Origin: Bradyrhizobium sp. BTAi1
Lineage (GTDB): Bacteria > Pseudomonadota > Alphaproteobacteria > Rhizobiales > Xanthobacteraceae
Direction: 5' to 3'
Assembly (NCBI RefSeq): GCF_000015165.1
Contig: NC_009485.1
Span: 806,001-870,000, forward strand
Length of the DNA: 64,000 bases
The position numbers were made by a program, and so were the translations under genes. Of this stretch, positions 33,671 to 41,960 are shown in pieces (the stretch's first letter is position 1; each line of letters begins with the position of its first letter). The notes beneath the pieces are model-generated. The model made no database searches and was not told the DNA's origin. It was given only the letters and a program-made list of their open reading frames with translations.

Positions 33671-34258
33671 TCAGCCCGCAGTTTCCCGTGAGGGGGGATC
33701 GAGCGGCCGCACGCTGCCGCTGTTGGAGATGGCCGACAGGGCGGTGATCGCCTCCTCGCACCATTCCGCCACCATGCGCTCGTGACGCAGCCCGAGGCGC
33801 AGATTGAGCAGCTTGCCCATGTCGGCCGGCGCAACGCTGCCGTCCGCATAATGCTTCTTGAGGATGCGATCGTAGCGCTCGGCGCGGTCGCGATGATGTT
33901 CGAGCCGCGCCATCAGATCGGCCCGGATCGGAGCGATGTCGGCCGCGCCCAGCGCATAGAGACGAACCAGGAGATCGTCCTTGACCGAGGCCGGCGTACT
34001 CGGCCGTGCCGCCCAGCTGCGGAAGGCTGCGCGCCCTTCGGGCGTCAGCGTGTAGACGAGCTTGTTCGGCTTGCCGGTCTGCACCACCTCGCGGCCCTGG
34101 ATATAGCCGCGATCGCGCAGTCGCGACAATTCGCGATAGATCTGCTGATGGTCGGTCTTCCAGAAGAACCCGATCGAGGAATCGAAGGTCTTGGCGAGCT
34201 CGTAGCCCGTCATGGGATGTTCGGTGAGGCAGGCAAGGATGGCGTCGCCGAGGGCCAT
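33671..34258 (-). CDS. PadR family transcriptional regulator
   Basis: A 195-residue winged-helix regulator. ALGDAILACLTEHPMTGYELAKTFDSSIGFFWKTDHQQIYRELSRLRDRGYI is the PadR DNA-binding domain, and residues ~85-180 form the helical PadR_C (Vir_act_alpha_C) dimerisation part. I chose the ATG at 34258, where the domain starts; the frame stays open to 34402 across the promoter region. It is divergent from the NTF2-like gene at 34396, and a 32-bp palindrome lies between them, so I infer repression of both. The ligand is unknown; some PadR proteins sense phenolic acids. Confidence 0.92.
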   Translation of the reverse strand: MALGDAILACLTEHPMTGYELAKTFDSSIGFFWKTDHQQIYRELSRLRDRGYIQGREVVQTGKPNKLVYTLTPEGRAAFRSWAARPSTPASVKDDLLVRLYALGAADIAPIRADLMARLEHHRDRAERYDRILKKHYADGSVAPADMGKLLNLRLGLRHERMVAEWCEEAITALSAISNSGSVRPLDPPSRETAG

Positions 34259-34316
34259 GGCCGGAAACTGCTCCCGTTTTTCTGATCGTTGTCTGCCCCG
34301 TTCCACGCTTGACATT

Positions 34317-34348
34317 ATGCACACTGACGCATATGCGTCAATGTGCAT
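34317..34348. promoter_or_regulatory. 32-bp palindromic operator over divergent promoters
   Basis: ATGCACACTGACGCAT and ATGCGTCAATGTGCAT are inverse complements except one pair. On the plus strand TTGACA (34309-34314) sits 17 bases before TATGCG. On the minus strand TTGACG (34341-34336) sits 16 bases before CATAAT (34319-34314). The palindrome therefore covers both candidate core promoters, as expected for an autoregulating PadR. Confidence 0.75.
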
Positions 34349-34395
34349 ATGGGGTGGTTGTGGTGCTGGCCTGTTCCACCCCGAGGAGACGCCCA

Positions 34396-34794
34396 ATGAC
34401 AAAGACCGGCCTCGACGGATGGTACGGCTATATGAGGTCTCACGATCTCGGCGGGTTGTGGGAGCTCTTGCACCCGGACGCCGTGTTCGAAAGTCCCGTC
34501 GTGCATACCCCGCAGCGCGGCCGCGACATCACCTTCAAATATCTCGCGAGTGCAGAGAAAGTCTTAGGCGGTCCCGGCTTCAAGTATGTCGGGGAGTGGC
34601 GTAACGCCACGGGCGCCGTGCTCGAATTCGAGAATGAGATCGAAGGCATCAAGCTCAACGGAGTCGACATCATCACCTTCGATGACGCCGGTCTGATCAC
34701 GCATTTCAAGGTCATGGTGCGCCCGCTCAAGGCGATCAATCTGCTGCACCGCCTGATGGGCGAACAGCTCGCCGCCATGAACAAACCATCGTGA
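34396..34794 (+). CDS. NTF2-like (SnoaL fold) protein
   Basis: A small cytosolic protein of 132 residues with the cone-shaped NTF2 fold: WYGYMRSHDLGGLWELLHPDAVFESPVVHTPQ, then EIEGIKLNGVDIITFDDAGLITHFKVMVRPLKA. Relatives include polyketide cyclases, ketosteroid isomerases and proteins of unknown function. The conserved pocket suggests binding of a small hydrophobic ligand. The start at 34396 has GAGGAGA 7 bases upstream. It is divergent from padR with a shared operator, so it is presumably its regulated target. Role unknown. Confidence 0.85.
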   Translation: MTKTGLDGWYGYMRSHDLGGLWELLHPDAVFESPVVHTPQRGRDITFKYLASAEKVLGGPGFKYVGEWRNATGAVLEFENEIEGIKLNGVDIITFDDAGLITHFKVMVRPLKAINLLHRLMGEQLAAMNKPS

Positions 34795-34923
34795 CGCGAC
34801 CACCGGCCGCAAAGCTACGGCTGCCGCAAGCCCTTAGAACTCGCTACAGTCCGCGGCCTGCATTGCCCGCCGCGTCCGCCAAACATTCCGTCTGAAACTT
34901 CAGCCTTCCTGCCGGAGACGCCG

Positions 34924-36714
34924 ATGCCCATCTACAAAGCCCCCGTGGAAGATGTGACCTTCCTGCTCAACGATGTGTTCCAGATCGATCGCTACGACAA
35001 TCTGCCGGGCTTCTCCGATGCCTCGGCCGACGTCCGCGAGGCGATCATCGGCGAAGCCGCCAAGCTCGCCGAGGAGGTGCTGCAACCGCTCAATCGCGTC
35101 GGCGATCTCGAAGGCTGCAAGCGTCACGATGACGGCAGCGTCACCACGCCGAAGGGCTTCAAGGAGGCCTATAAGCAGGTCGCCGAGGGCGGCTGGCTCG
35201 GCCTGTCGGCGCCGACCGAATATGGCGGCCAGGGCCTGCCGGTGACGCTGAGCCAGACGGTCAACGAATTCCAGTGCTCCGCCAACATGGCGTTCTCGAT
35301 GTATGGCGGCCTCACCATGGGTGCGACCGCGGCGCTGATCGTGCATGGCAGCGAGGAGCAGAAGAAGACCTACGTGCCGAAGATGGTGGCGGGCGAATGG
35401 ACCGGCACCATGAACCTGACCGAACCGCATTGCGGCACCGATCTCGGCCTGCTGCGCACCAAGGCGGTGCGCCAGGCCGACGGCAGCTTCAAGATCTCCG
35501 GCACCAAGATCTTCATCTCCGCCGGTGAGCATGATCTCGCCGACAACATCATCCATCTCGTGCTCGCCCGCATCGAGGGTGCGCCGGCGGGCATCAAGGG
35601 CGTGTCGCTGTTCGTGGTGCCGAAATTCCTGGTCAATCCGGACGGCAGCGTGGGGCAGCGCAACGGCGTGACCTGCGGCTCGATCGAGCACAAGATGGGC
35701 ATCCACGGCAATTCGACCTGTGTGATGAACTACGACAATGCCACCGGCTGGCTGATCGGCGAAGAGAACAAGGGCATGCAGGGCATGTTCGTGATGATGA
35801 ACGAGGCCCGGCTCGGCGTCGCCGTGCAGGGGCTCGCGCAGTCCGAGGTCGCCTATCAGAACGCGGTCGCCTATGCGCGTGAGCGTATCCAGGGCCGTTC
35901 GCTGACCGGGCCCAAGGCGCCGGACAAGGCCGCCGATCCGATCATCGTGCATCCCGACGTGCGCCGCACGCTGCTGTCGATCCGCGCCTTCAACGAGGCC
36001 GCGCGCGCCATGGTGGTGTGGACCTCGCTGAAGAGCGACGTCGCCCACCGCTCGCAGGATCCGAAGGACCGCCAGGCCGCCGACGACCACATGGGTCTGA
36101 TGACCCCGGTCATGAAGGGCTACATGACCGACATGGGCTTCGCCAATGCGGTCGCCGCGCAGCAGATGTATGGCGGCCACGGCTACATCGCCGAATGGGG
36201 CATGGAGCAGTTCGTGCGCGATGCGCGCATCGCCATGATCTACGAGGGCGCCAACGGCATCCAAGCGCTCGACCTCGTCGGCCGCAAGCTGCCGCGGGAC
36301 GGCGGCCGCGCCGTGATGGCGTTCTTCAACGAGGTCGGCAGCTTCGCCAAGGAGCAGGGCGGCCATGATGCGATGAAGCCGTTCGTCGCGCCGCTGTCGA
36401 CCGCGCTCGGCCATCTGCAGCAGGCCACCACCTGGCTGATGCAGAACGCGATGACCAAGCCGGACAATGCCGGCGCCGCCGCGACCGACTACATGCATCT
36501 CTTTGCGCTGGTCACCTTCGGCTACATGTGGGCGAAGATGGCCAAGGTGGCGCAGGACAAGATTGCCGCGGGTGACAGCTCGACCTATCTGACCACCAAG
36601 CTGGTGACGGGCCGCTTCTTCATGGAGCGCATCCTGCCCGAGACGGCGGCGCATCTCGCCCGCCTGCAGGCCGGCTGCGCGACTGTGATGGAACTGCCGG
36701 CGGAAGCCTTCTGA
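34924..36714 (+). CDS. Acyl-CoA dehydrogenase (long form with C-terminal extension)
   Basis: A FAD flavoprotein catalysing alpha,beta-dehydrogenation of acyl-CoA, the first step of beta-oxidation. It has 596 residues, the long form with the extra N-terminal (ACDH_N) and C-terminal (ACDH_C) domains. Visible signatures are MNLTEPHCGTDLGLLRTKA (FAD/substrate site), GTKIFISAGEHD, and IAMIYEGANGIQALDL with the catalytic glutamate. The start at 34924 begins the typical MPIYKAPV N-terminus. It is the first of three beta-oxidation genes on the same strand. Electrons probably go to ETF; the chain-length range is not readable. Confidence 0.95.
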   Translation: MPIYKAPVEDVTFLLNDVFQIDRYDNLPGFSDASADVREAIIGEAAKLAEEVLQPLNRVGDLEGCKRHDDGSVTTPKGFKEAYKQVAEGGWLGLSAPTEYGGQGLPVTLSQTVNEFQCSANMAFSMYGGLTMGATAALIVHGSEEQKKTYVPKMVAGEWTGTMNLTEPHCGTDLGLLRTKAVRQADGSFKISGTKIFISAGEHDLADNIIHLVLARIEGAPAGIKGVSLFVVPKFLVNPDGSVGQRNGVTCGSIEHKMGIHGNSTCVMNYDNATGWLIGEENKGMQGMFVMMNEARLGVAVQGLAQSEVAYQNAVAYARERIQGRSLTGPKAPDKAADPIIVHPDVRRTLLSIRAFNEAARAMVVWTSLKSDVAHRSQDPKDRQAADDHMGLMTPVMKGYMTDMGFANAVAAQQMYGGHGYIAEWGMEQFVRDARIAMIYEGANGIQALDLVGRKLPRDGGRAVMAFFNEVGSFAKEQGGHDAMKPFVAPLSTALGHLQQATTWLMQNAMTKPDNAGAAATDYMHLFALVTFGYMWAKMAKVAQDKIAAGDSSTYLTTKLVTGRFFMERILPETAAHLARLQAGCATVMELPAEAF

Positions 36715-36797
36715 GGACGAGACGAGAGCCGATGCGTCGCGCGCCGGCCCTCGTCGCTACTGACAACACATGAAGATGACCAGATGAGGAGGGCGTG

Positions 36798-38006
36798 ATG
36801 CCTGAGGCCTTTATCTATGACCACGTACGGACTCCCCGCGGCCGCGGCAAAGCCGACGGCGCGCTGCATGAGGTGACCGCGCTCGCGCTCGCCACCGTGC
36901 CCTTGAAGGCGCTCAAGGACCGCAACAACATTCCGGAAGATGCCGTCGATGACGTCGTGCTCGGCGTCGTCGACCCCGTCGGCGAGGCCGGCTCCGACAT
37001 CGCCCGTTTCGCCGCGCTCAATGCCGGCCTTGGCGAGGCTGTCCCGGGCGTGCAGATCAGCCGGTTCTGCGCCTCCGGCCTCGATGCCGTCAACTTCGCG
37101 GCCGCGCAGATCATGAGCGGCCAGCATGAGCTCGTCATTGGCGGCGGTGCGGAATCGATGAGCCGCGTCGGCATCGGCGCCTCCGGCGGCGCCTGGCCGA
37201 TGGATCCGTCGATGGCGGTGCCAGCCTATTTCATGCCGCAGGGCGTCTCGGCCGACCTGATCGCGACCAAATACGGCTTCTCGCGCGACGACGTCGACGC
37301 CTATGCGGTGCAGAGCCAGCAGCGCGCCGCCAAGTCCTGGGAAGAGGGCCGCTTCGACAAATCCGTCGTGCCGGTCAAGGACATCAACGGCCTGACCATC
37401 CTGGCCAAGGACGAGCACATGCGCCCGTCGACGACGATGCAGTCGCTGGCGCAGCTGCAGCCGTCCTTCGCGGCGATGGCGCAGATGGGCGGCTTCGACG
37501 CGGTCGCGATCCAGTCGCACCCGGAGATCGAGCGCGTCAACTACGTGCATCACGCCGGCAACTCCTCCGGCATCGTCGACGGCGCCGGCGCGGTGCTGCT
37601 CGGCAGCAAGGAGGCGGGCGAGAAATACGGCCTGAAGCCGCGTGCGAAAATCCGTGCCTTCACCAATATCGGCTCCGAGCCGGCGATGATGCTGACCGGC
37701 CCGGTCGACGTCACCGAGAAGCTGTTCGCGCGCACCGGCATGAAGGCGTCGGACATCGACCTGTTCGAGCTGAACGAGGCGTTCGCCTCGGTCGTGCTGC
37801 GCTACATGCAGGCGTTCGAAATCGACAAGGACAAGATCAACGTCAATGGCGGCGCCATCGCGCTCGGCCATCCCCTGGGCGCCACCGGCGCGATGATCCT
37901 CGGCACCGTGCTCGACGAACTCGAGCGCACCGGCAAGGCGACTGCGCTTGTCACGCTGTGCATCGGCGGCGGCATGGGCACCGCGACCATCATCGAGCGG
38001 GTCTAA
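36798..38006 (+). CDS. Acetyl-CoA C-acyltransferase (thiolase)
   Basis: It catalyses the last step of beta-oxidation, thiolytic cleavage of 3-ketoacyl-CoA. It has 402 residues. The nucleophilic Cys is C91 ([14 protein letters not shown]). The His site is [16 protein letters not shown] and the second Cys is in [10 protein letters not shown], all as in active thiolases. The ATG at 36798 has GGAGGG 6 bases upstream; a GTG three bases earlier is less likely. It follows the dehydrogenase by 83 bases. Two dispersed repeats separate it from the hydratase/dehydrogenase gene. Confidence 0.95.
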   Translation: MPEAFIYDHVRTPRGRGKADGALHEVTALALATVPLKALKDRNNIPEDAVDDVVLGVVDPVGEAGSDIARFAALNAGLGEAVPGVQISRFCASGLDAVNFAAAQIMSGQHELVIGGGAESMSRVGIGASGGAWPMDPSMAVPAYFMPQGVSADLIATKYGFSRDDVDAYAVQSQQRAAKSWEEGRFDKSVVPVKDINGLTILAKDEHMRPSTTMQSLAQLQPSFAAMAQMGGFDAVAIQSHPEIERVNYVHHAGNSSGIVDGAGAVLLGSKEAGEKYGLKPRAKIRAFTNIGSEPAMMLTGPVDVTEKLFARTGMKASDIDLFELNEAFASVVLRYMQAFEIDKDKINVNGGAIALGHPLGATGAMILGTVLDELERTGKATALVTLCIGGGMGTATIIERV

Positions 38007-38008
38007 GC

Positions 38009-38123
38009 CGTCATTGCGAGCGAAGCGACGCGTCCGCCGAAGCCATCTTGGGCGTAGGCGGAAGCAATCCAGAGTCCGACCCGAGCCCTGGAATGCTTCG
38101 TCGCTTCGCTCCTCGCAATGACG
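38009..38123. repeat. Dispersed palindromic repeat, family A
   Basis: It starts two bases after the thiolase stop. Left arm CGTCATTGCGAGCGAAGCGA; right arm TCGCTTCGCTCCTCGCAATG plus ACG. It could form a strong hairpin in the mRNA between two operon genes. Confidence 0.85.
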
Positions 38124-38136
38124 CGCAACGAACAAA

Positions 38137-38226
38137 CGTAGGGTGGGCAAAGCGAAGCGTGCCCACCGCCTTCTTCATCCACACTGTGGGTGGGCACGGC
38201 GCAAGGGCGCCTTTGCCCACCCTACG
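38137..38226. repeat. Dispersed palindromic repeat, family F
   Basis: CGTAGGGTGGGCAAAGCGAA on the left and CGCCTTTGCCCACCCTACG on the right. It is a near-perfect terminal inverted repeat of about 90 bp with a less symmetric middle. A decayed relative sits at about 2221-2240. Confidence 0.85.
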
Positions 38227-38277
38227 AATACAGGACAACGCCGCGCCGACCGGCTGCTGGCACCGAGGGAGCACCAC

Positions 38278-40491
38278 ATGGCCTTCAAGAACTTCAAACT
38301 GGAAACCGATGCCGACGGCATTGCGCTGATCACCTGGGACATTCCGGGCCGTTCGATGAACGTGCTCGACGAGACCTCGACGAATGAGCTCGAGGCTCTC
38401 GTGAAGGAAACCACCGCCGATGCCGCCATCAAGGGCGTCGTCATCACCTCGGCCAAGGAGGCGTTCTGCGCCGGCGCCGATCTGTCGATGCTCGAGGGCA
38501 TGAACCGCCTCTATGCCGACGTGCTGAAGAGCAAGGGCGAGGAAGCCGCCAACCAGATGCTGTTCGACACCAGCCGGCGCTTCTCGCAGATCAACCGGGC
38601 GATGGAAACGTCCGGCAAGCCGTGGGTCGCCGCGATCAACGGCCTCGCGCTCGGCGGCGGCTTCGAGATCACCCTGTCGTGCCACTACCGCGTTGCGGCC
38701 GAGAATCCGAAGACGCGGCTCGGCCTGCCCGAGATCAAGGTCGGCCTGTTCCCCGGCGCCGGTGGCACCCAGCGCGTGCCGCGCATCGTGCAGCCGCAGG
38801 ACGCCATGAACCTGCTGTTGAAGGGCGAGGCGCTCACGCTCGACAAGGCCAAGGCGCTGAAGCTGGTCGACGCGATCGTGCCGGCGGCGGATCTCATCAA
38901 GGCGGCCAAGGACTGGATCAAGGGCGGCGGCAAGGCGGTTCAGCCGTGGGACGAGAAGGGCTTCAAGCTGCCCGGCGGCCCAGTGTTCTCCAAGAACGGC
39001 ATGATGATGTTCCCGGCCGGCAACGCCATCTACCGCCGCGAGACCTACGACAATTATCCGGCGGCGCGCGCCATCATGAGCTGCGTCTATGAAGGCCTGC
39101 AGTTGCCGATCGACGCCGCGCTGCGCGTCGAATCGCGCTACTTCACCAAGATCCTGCGCTCGAAGGAAGCCGCGGCCATGATCCGCAGCCTGTTCCTGTC
39201 GATGCAGGAATTGAACAAGGGCGCGCGTCGCCCCGCGGACGTGCCGGCGACCAAGCTCAAGAAGATCGCCGTGATCGGCGCCGGCTTCATGGGCGCCTCC
39301 GTCGGCTACGTCTCGGCCCGCGGCGGCCTCGATGTCGTGCTGATCGATCGCGACCAGGAGAGCGCCGACAAGGGCAAAGCGCATGCGCAGAGCGTGATCG
39401 ACGGCCTGGTCAAGAAGGGCCGCGCCAAGCCAAGCGAGGCCGAGGCGATCATGGGCCGCATCACCGCGACCGCCGACTACGCCGCGTTGAAGGATTGCGA
39501 CCTCGTGATCGAGGCCGTGTTCGAGGACCGCAAGGTCAAGGCCGAGACCTACGCCAAGGCACAGGCCTATCTGAAGGACGGCGCGATCTTCGCTTCCAAC
39601 ACCTCGACCTTGCCGATCACCTCGCTGGCCGAGGAGTTCAAGGACCAGGGTCGCTTCATCGGCATCCACTTCTTCTCGCCGGTCGAGAAGATGATGCTGG
39701 TCGAGATCATCATGGGCAAGGCGACCGGCGACGTCGCGCTGGCGACCGCGCTGGACTATGTCCGCTCCATCGGTAAGACCCCGATCGTGGTCAACGACTC
39801 CCGCGGCTTCTTCGCCAATCGCTGCGTGATGCGCTACATCGCCGAGGGCAACGAGATGTTCCTCGAAGGCGTGCCGCCGGCGCTGATCGAGAACGCCGCC
39901 AAGATGGCCGGTATGCCGGTCGGACCGCTGTCGCTGTCGGACGAGGTCGCGCTCGACCTCGGTCTGAAGATCATGAAGGCGACCGAGCACGATCTCGGGC
40001 CCAACGCGATCAACCAGGACCACAAGAAGCTGATGGTCGAGCTGGTCGAGAAGCAGGGCCGCTTCGGCCGCAAGAACGGCAAGGGCTTCTACGATTATCC
40101 CGAGAAGGGCAAGGGTCAGAAGAGCCTGTGGCCGGATCTGGCCAAGCTGCAGCCGAAGCATCTCGATCCGGATACGCTGGATGTCGAGGAGCTGAAGCAG
40201 CGCTTCCTGGTGGTGCAGGCGGTGGAAGCCGCGCGCACCGTCGAGGACCATGTCATCACCGACGTGCGCGAGGCCGATGTCGGCTCGATCCTCGGCTTCG
40301 GCTTCGCGCCGTTCACCGGCGGCACGCTGTCCTATATCGACTTCATGGGGACAAAGAAGTTCGTCGAGCTGTGCCACACCTTCACGGCGAAATACGGCTC
40401 GCGCTTCGCCCCGCCGAAGCTGCTGGAGGAAATGGCCGCCAAGGGCGAAACCTTCTACGGCCGCTTCCCGCCGAAGAAGGCGGCGGCCTGA
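38278..40491 (+). CDS. Bifunctional enoyl-CoA hydratase / 3-hydroxyacyl-CoA dehydrogenase
   Basis: A FadB/FadJ-type enzyme performing steps two and three of beta-oxidation, 737 residues. The N-terminal crotonase domain (1-~290) has GLALGGGFEITLSCHYRVA and the catalytic glutamate region LPEIKVGLFPGAGGTQR. The NAD-binding domain starts near residue 330 (IAVIGAGFMGASVG). The dehydrogenase region contains IGIHFFSPVEKMMLVEII, with the catalytic His in the HFFSP motif, then NDSRGFFANR. The start at 38278 has GAGGGAG 7 bases upstream. It is the third gene of the beta-oxidation set. Confidence 0.96.
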   Translation: MAFKNFKLETDADGIALITWDIPGRSMNVLDETSTNELEALVKETTADAAIKGVVITSAKEAFCAGADLSMLEGMNRLYADVLKSKGEEAANQMLFDTSRRFSQINRAMETSGKPWVAAINGLALGGGFEITLSCHYRVAAENPKTRLGLPEIKVGLFPGAGGTQRVPRIVQPQDAMNLLLKGEALTLDKAKALKLVDAIVPAADLIKAAKDWIKGGGKAVQPWDEKGFKLPGGPVFSKNGMMMFPAGNAIYRRETYDNYPAARAIMSCVYEGLQLPIDAALRVESRYFTKILRSKEAAAMIRSLFLSMQELNKGARRPADVPATKLKKIAVIGAGFMGASVGYVSARGGLDVVLIDRDQESADKGKAHAQSVIDGLVKKGRAKPSEAEAIMGRITATADYAALKDCDLVIEAVFEDRKVKAETYAKAQAYLKDGAIFASNTSTLPITSLAEEFKDQGRFIGIHFFSPVEKMMLVEIIMGKATGDVALATALDYVRSIGKTPIVVNDSRGFFANRCVMRYIAEGNEMFLEGVPPALIENAAKMAGMPVGPLSLSDEVALDLGLKIMKATEHDLGPNAINQDHKKLMVELVEKQGRFGRKNGKGFYDYPEKGKGQKSLWPDLAKLQPKHLDPDTLDVEELKQRFLVVQAVEAARTVEDHVITDVREADVGSILGFGFAPFTGGTLSYIDFMGTKKFVELCHTFTAKYGSRFAPPKLLEEMAAKGETFYGRFPPKKAAA

Positions 40492-40541
40492 CGATTGCGG
40501 CCTGCCTGATGAAGTCTCGATAGCACCGCATCGACGGTGCG

Positions 40542-40568
40542 CTCCCCTCCCCGCAAGGGGGAGGGGAG
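40542..40568. terminator. Hairpin between convergent fadB-like and GST genes (family E core)
   Basis: CTCCCCTCCCC, loop GCAA, then GGGGGAGGGGAG followed by TTTA. It is a stable GC stem in a convergent gap, and it matches the family E repeat core. It probably works as a bidirectional stop. Confidence 0.6.
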
Positions 40569-40616
40569 TTTACTGACTTCGCGGCTGAATGATCGCTTCT
40601 TAAAGGTCTGGCCAGC

Positions 40617-41231
40617 TCACCGCGCCTGCATCAGCCCTTCCTTCGCCAGCGCCTCCTGCACCTTCGGCCGGGCGGCGACGCGGTTTTTGTAGGCGACGAG
40701 GTTCGGCAGCGCCGACAGGTCGAACTTCATCCGGTCGGCCCAGGTCAGGATGGTGAACAGATAGCCGTCGGCGACCGTGAACTGGCTGCCCATCAGGTAA
40801 TCGCGCCCCGCGAGCTGGCTGTCGATATACTTGAACTTGCCCATCACGCGGTCCTTGAAGAACGCCTTGGCGTCGTCGGCGAGCACCGGCGAGAACAGCG
40901 GGCCGAAATTCTTGTGCAGCTCCGAGGTGATGAAGTTCAGCCATTCCAGCAGCTTGTAACGCTCGCCGCTGTTGCGCGCGGGAGCGAGCTGCTTGTCCGC
41001 AGCCTGGTCGGCGATGATCTGGACGATGACCGGTCCCTCGGTCACGATGTCGCCGCTCGGCAGCCCCAGGGCCGGTACCTGGCCCTTCGGATTGACCTTA
41101 AGATAATCGTCGCCATTTTCCAGGGTCTTGGCGCGGAGATCGACCTTCACGAGGTCGTAGGGCAGGCCGGCCTCGAGCAGGGCGATATGGGGTGAGAGCG
41201 AGCATGCGCCGGGTGAATAATAAAGCTTCAT
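40617..41231 (-). CDS. Glutathione S-transferase (beta/GstA-like)
   Basis: A cytosolic enzyme conjugating glutathione to electrophiles, 204 residues. The thioredoxin-like N-terminal domain begins MKLYYSPGACSLSPHIALLEAG. The Cys of PGACS is the beta-class catalytic residue, and NPKGQVPAL and VTEGPVIVQIIAD form the glutathione site. The helical C-terminal domain ends RPKVQEALAKEGL. It is divergent from a MarR gene with two identical-pattern palindromes in the gap, and gshA follows marR. This is a coherent thiol-stress block. Confidence 0.94.
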   Translation of the reverse strand: MKLYYSPGACSLSPHIALLEAGLPYDLVKVDLRAKTLENGDDYLKVNPKGQVPALGLPSGDIVTEGPVIVQIIADQAADKQLAPARNSGERYKLLEWLNFITSELHKNFGPLFSPVLADDAKAFFKDRVMGKFKYIDSQLAGRDYLMGSQFTVADGYLFTILTWADRMKFDLSALPNLVAYKNRVAARPKVQEALAKEGLMQAR

Positions 41232-41293
41232 CTTGTATTCCCTCCGTGAGACCGTTGTTTTTCGTGGAACCGGGCTTCACACACGGCCCTTAA

Positions 41294-41305
41294 ATGCACT
41301 TGCAT
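41294..41305. promoter_or_regulatory. Candidate MarR operator 1 (ATGCANNTGCAT)
   Basis: ATGCA-CT-TGCAT in the gst/marR divergent gap. It matches the second site at 41322-41333 in pattern; the centres are 28 bases apart. Confidence 0.65.
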
Positions 41306-41321
41306 GGAATAGTCAAGATTG

Positions 41322-41333
41322 ATGCAGCTGCAT
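41322..41333. promoter_or_regulatory. Candidate MarR operator 2 (ATGCANNTGCAT)
   Basis: ATGCA-GC-TGCAT, extended to a perfect 14-bp palindrome GATGCAGCTGCATC (41321-41334). It is 43 bases upstream of the marR start. See operator 1. Confidence 0.65.
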
Positions 41334-41375
41334 CGAATGCGCTAGAACGAGGACATCGAGAATACGAGCCGGCCC

Positions 41376-41864
41376 ATGAAACGCAAACCATCGACCGAGG
41401 CGACCGCCGCCTGGATCCGCCTGATGCGGGTCCAGAGCCGGGTGCTGGACGCCGTCGAGCAGGAGCTGAAAAAGGCCGGTTTCCCGCCGCTCGCTTGGTA
41501 TGATGCGCTTCTGGAGCTGTCCCGCGCGCCGACCGGGGAGCTGCGGCCGGTTGAGCTCGAACGGCAGATGCTGCTGCCGCAATATTCAACCTCGCGGCTG
41601 ATCGACCGTCTCGTCGATGAAGGCCTGGTTGTCCGGCGCGAATGCAAGATGGACAAGCGCGGCCAATTCGTGGAGATCACGGAGGCGGGGCGCGAGCTGC
41701 AGAAGCGGATGTGGTCGGCCTATTCGGCCGCGATCGAAAAGCATGTCGGCTCCAAGCTGTCGGATGCCGACGCCGCCAAGCTCTGCGCGCTGCTCGATCG
41801 GCTCGGCTGCTCCTGCGGTCAGGCCGTTCCCTATTCTGCCGGAGAGGGCGCGTCGACCCGATGA
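41376..41864 (+). CDS. MarR family transcriptional regulator
   Basis: A 162-residue winged-helix dimeric repressor. PVELERQMLLPQYSTSRLIDRLVDEGLVVRRECKMDKRGQFVEITEAG spans the recognition helix and wing. The C-terminus has two closely placed cysteines (LGCSCGQ), which could allow thiol-based sensing of electrophiles or oxidants. It is divergent from GST with two palindromic sites between, so I infer that it represses gst and itself. It is followed by gshA, 96 bases downstream on the same strand. Confidence 0.93.
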   Translation: MKRKPSTEATAAWIRLMRVQSRVLDAVEQELKKAGFPPLAWYDALLELSRAPTGELRPVELERQMLLPQYSTSRLIDRLVDEGLVVRRECKMDKRGQFVEITEAGRELQKRMWSAYSAAIEKHVGSKLSDADAAKLCALLDRLGCSCGQAVPYSAGEGASTR

Positions 41865-41960
41865 GTTACTCGTACCCTTTCACATCCGCGGTCCCCTCGG
41901 GTCCGCGGCCCTTCCTGTCACCACGCGCGATCCTTGACGCGCGCTTCCTCCGAGACTCAC

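Noticed and set aside
30992..33691. 899-codon frame antisense to the PodJ-like gene
   Set aside because: Shadow of the true gene, with low-complexity Arg-rich composition.
34795..34923. Possible tRNA between the NTF2-like gene and the acyl-CoA dehydrogenase
   Set aside because: I could not form a cloverleaf or find the T-loop GTTCGA pattern.
38009..38226. Possible CRISPR or tandem array
   Set aside because: The two repeats are different palindromes, not direct repeats with spacers. No cas gene is present anywhere in the window.
38011..40377. 788-codon frame antisense to the hydratase/dehydrogenase gene
   Set aside because: Mirror frame of a clear beta-oxidation enzyme.
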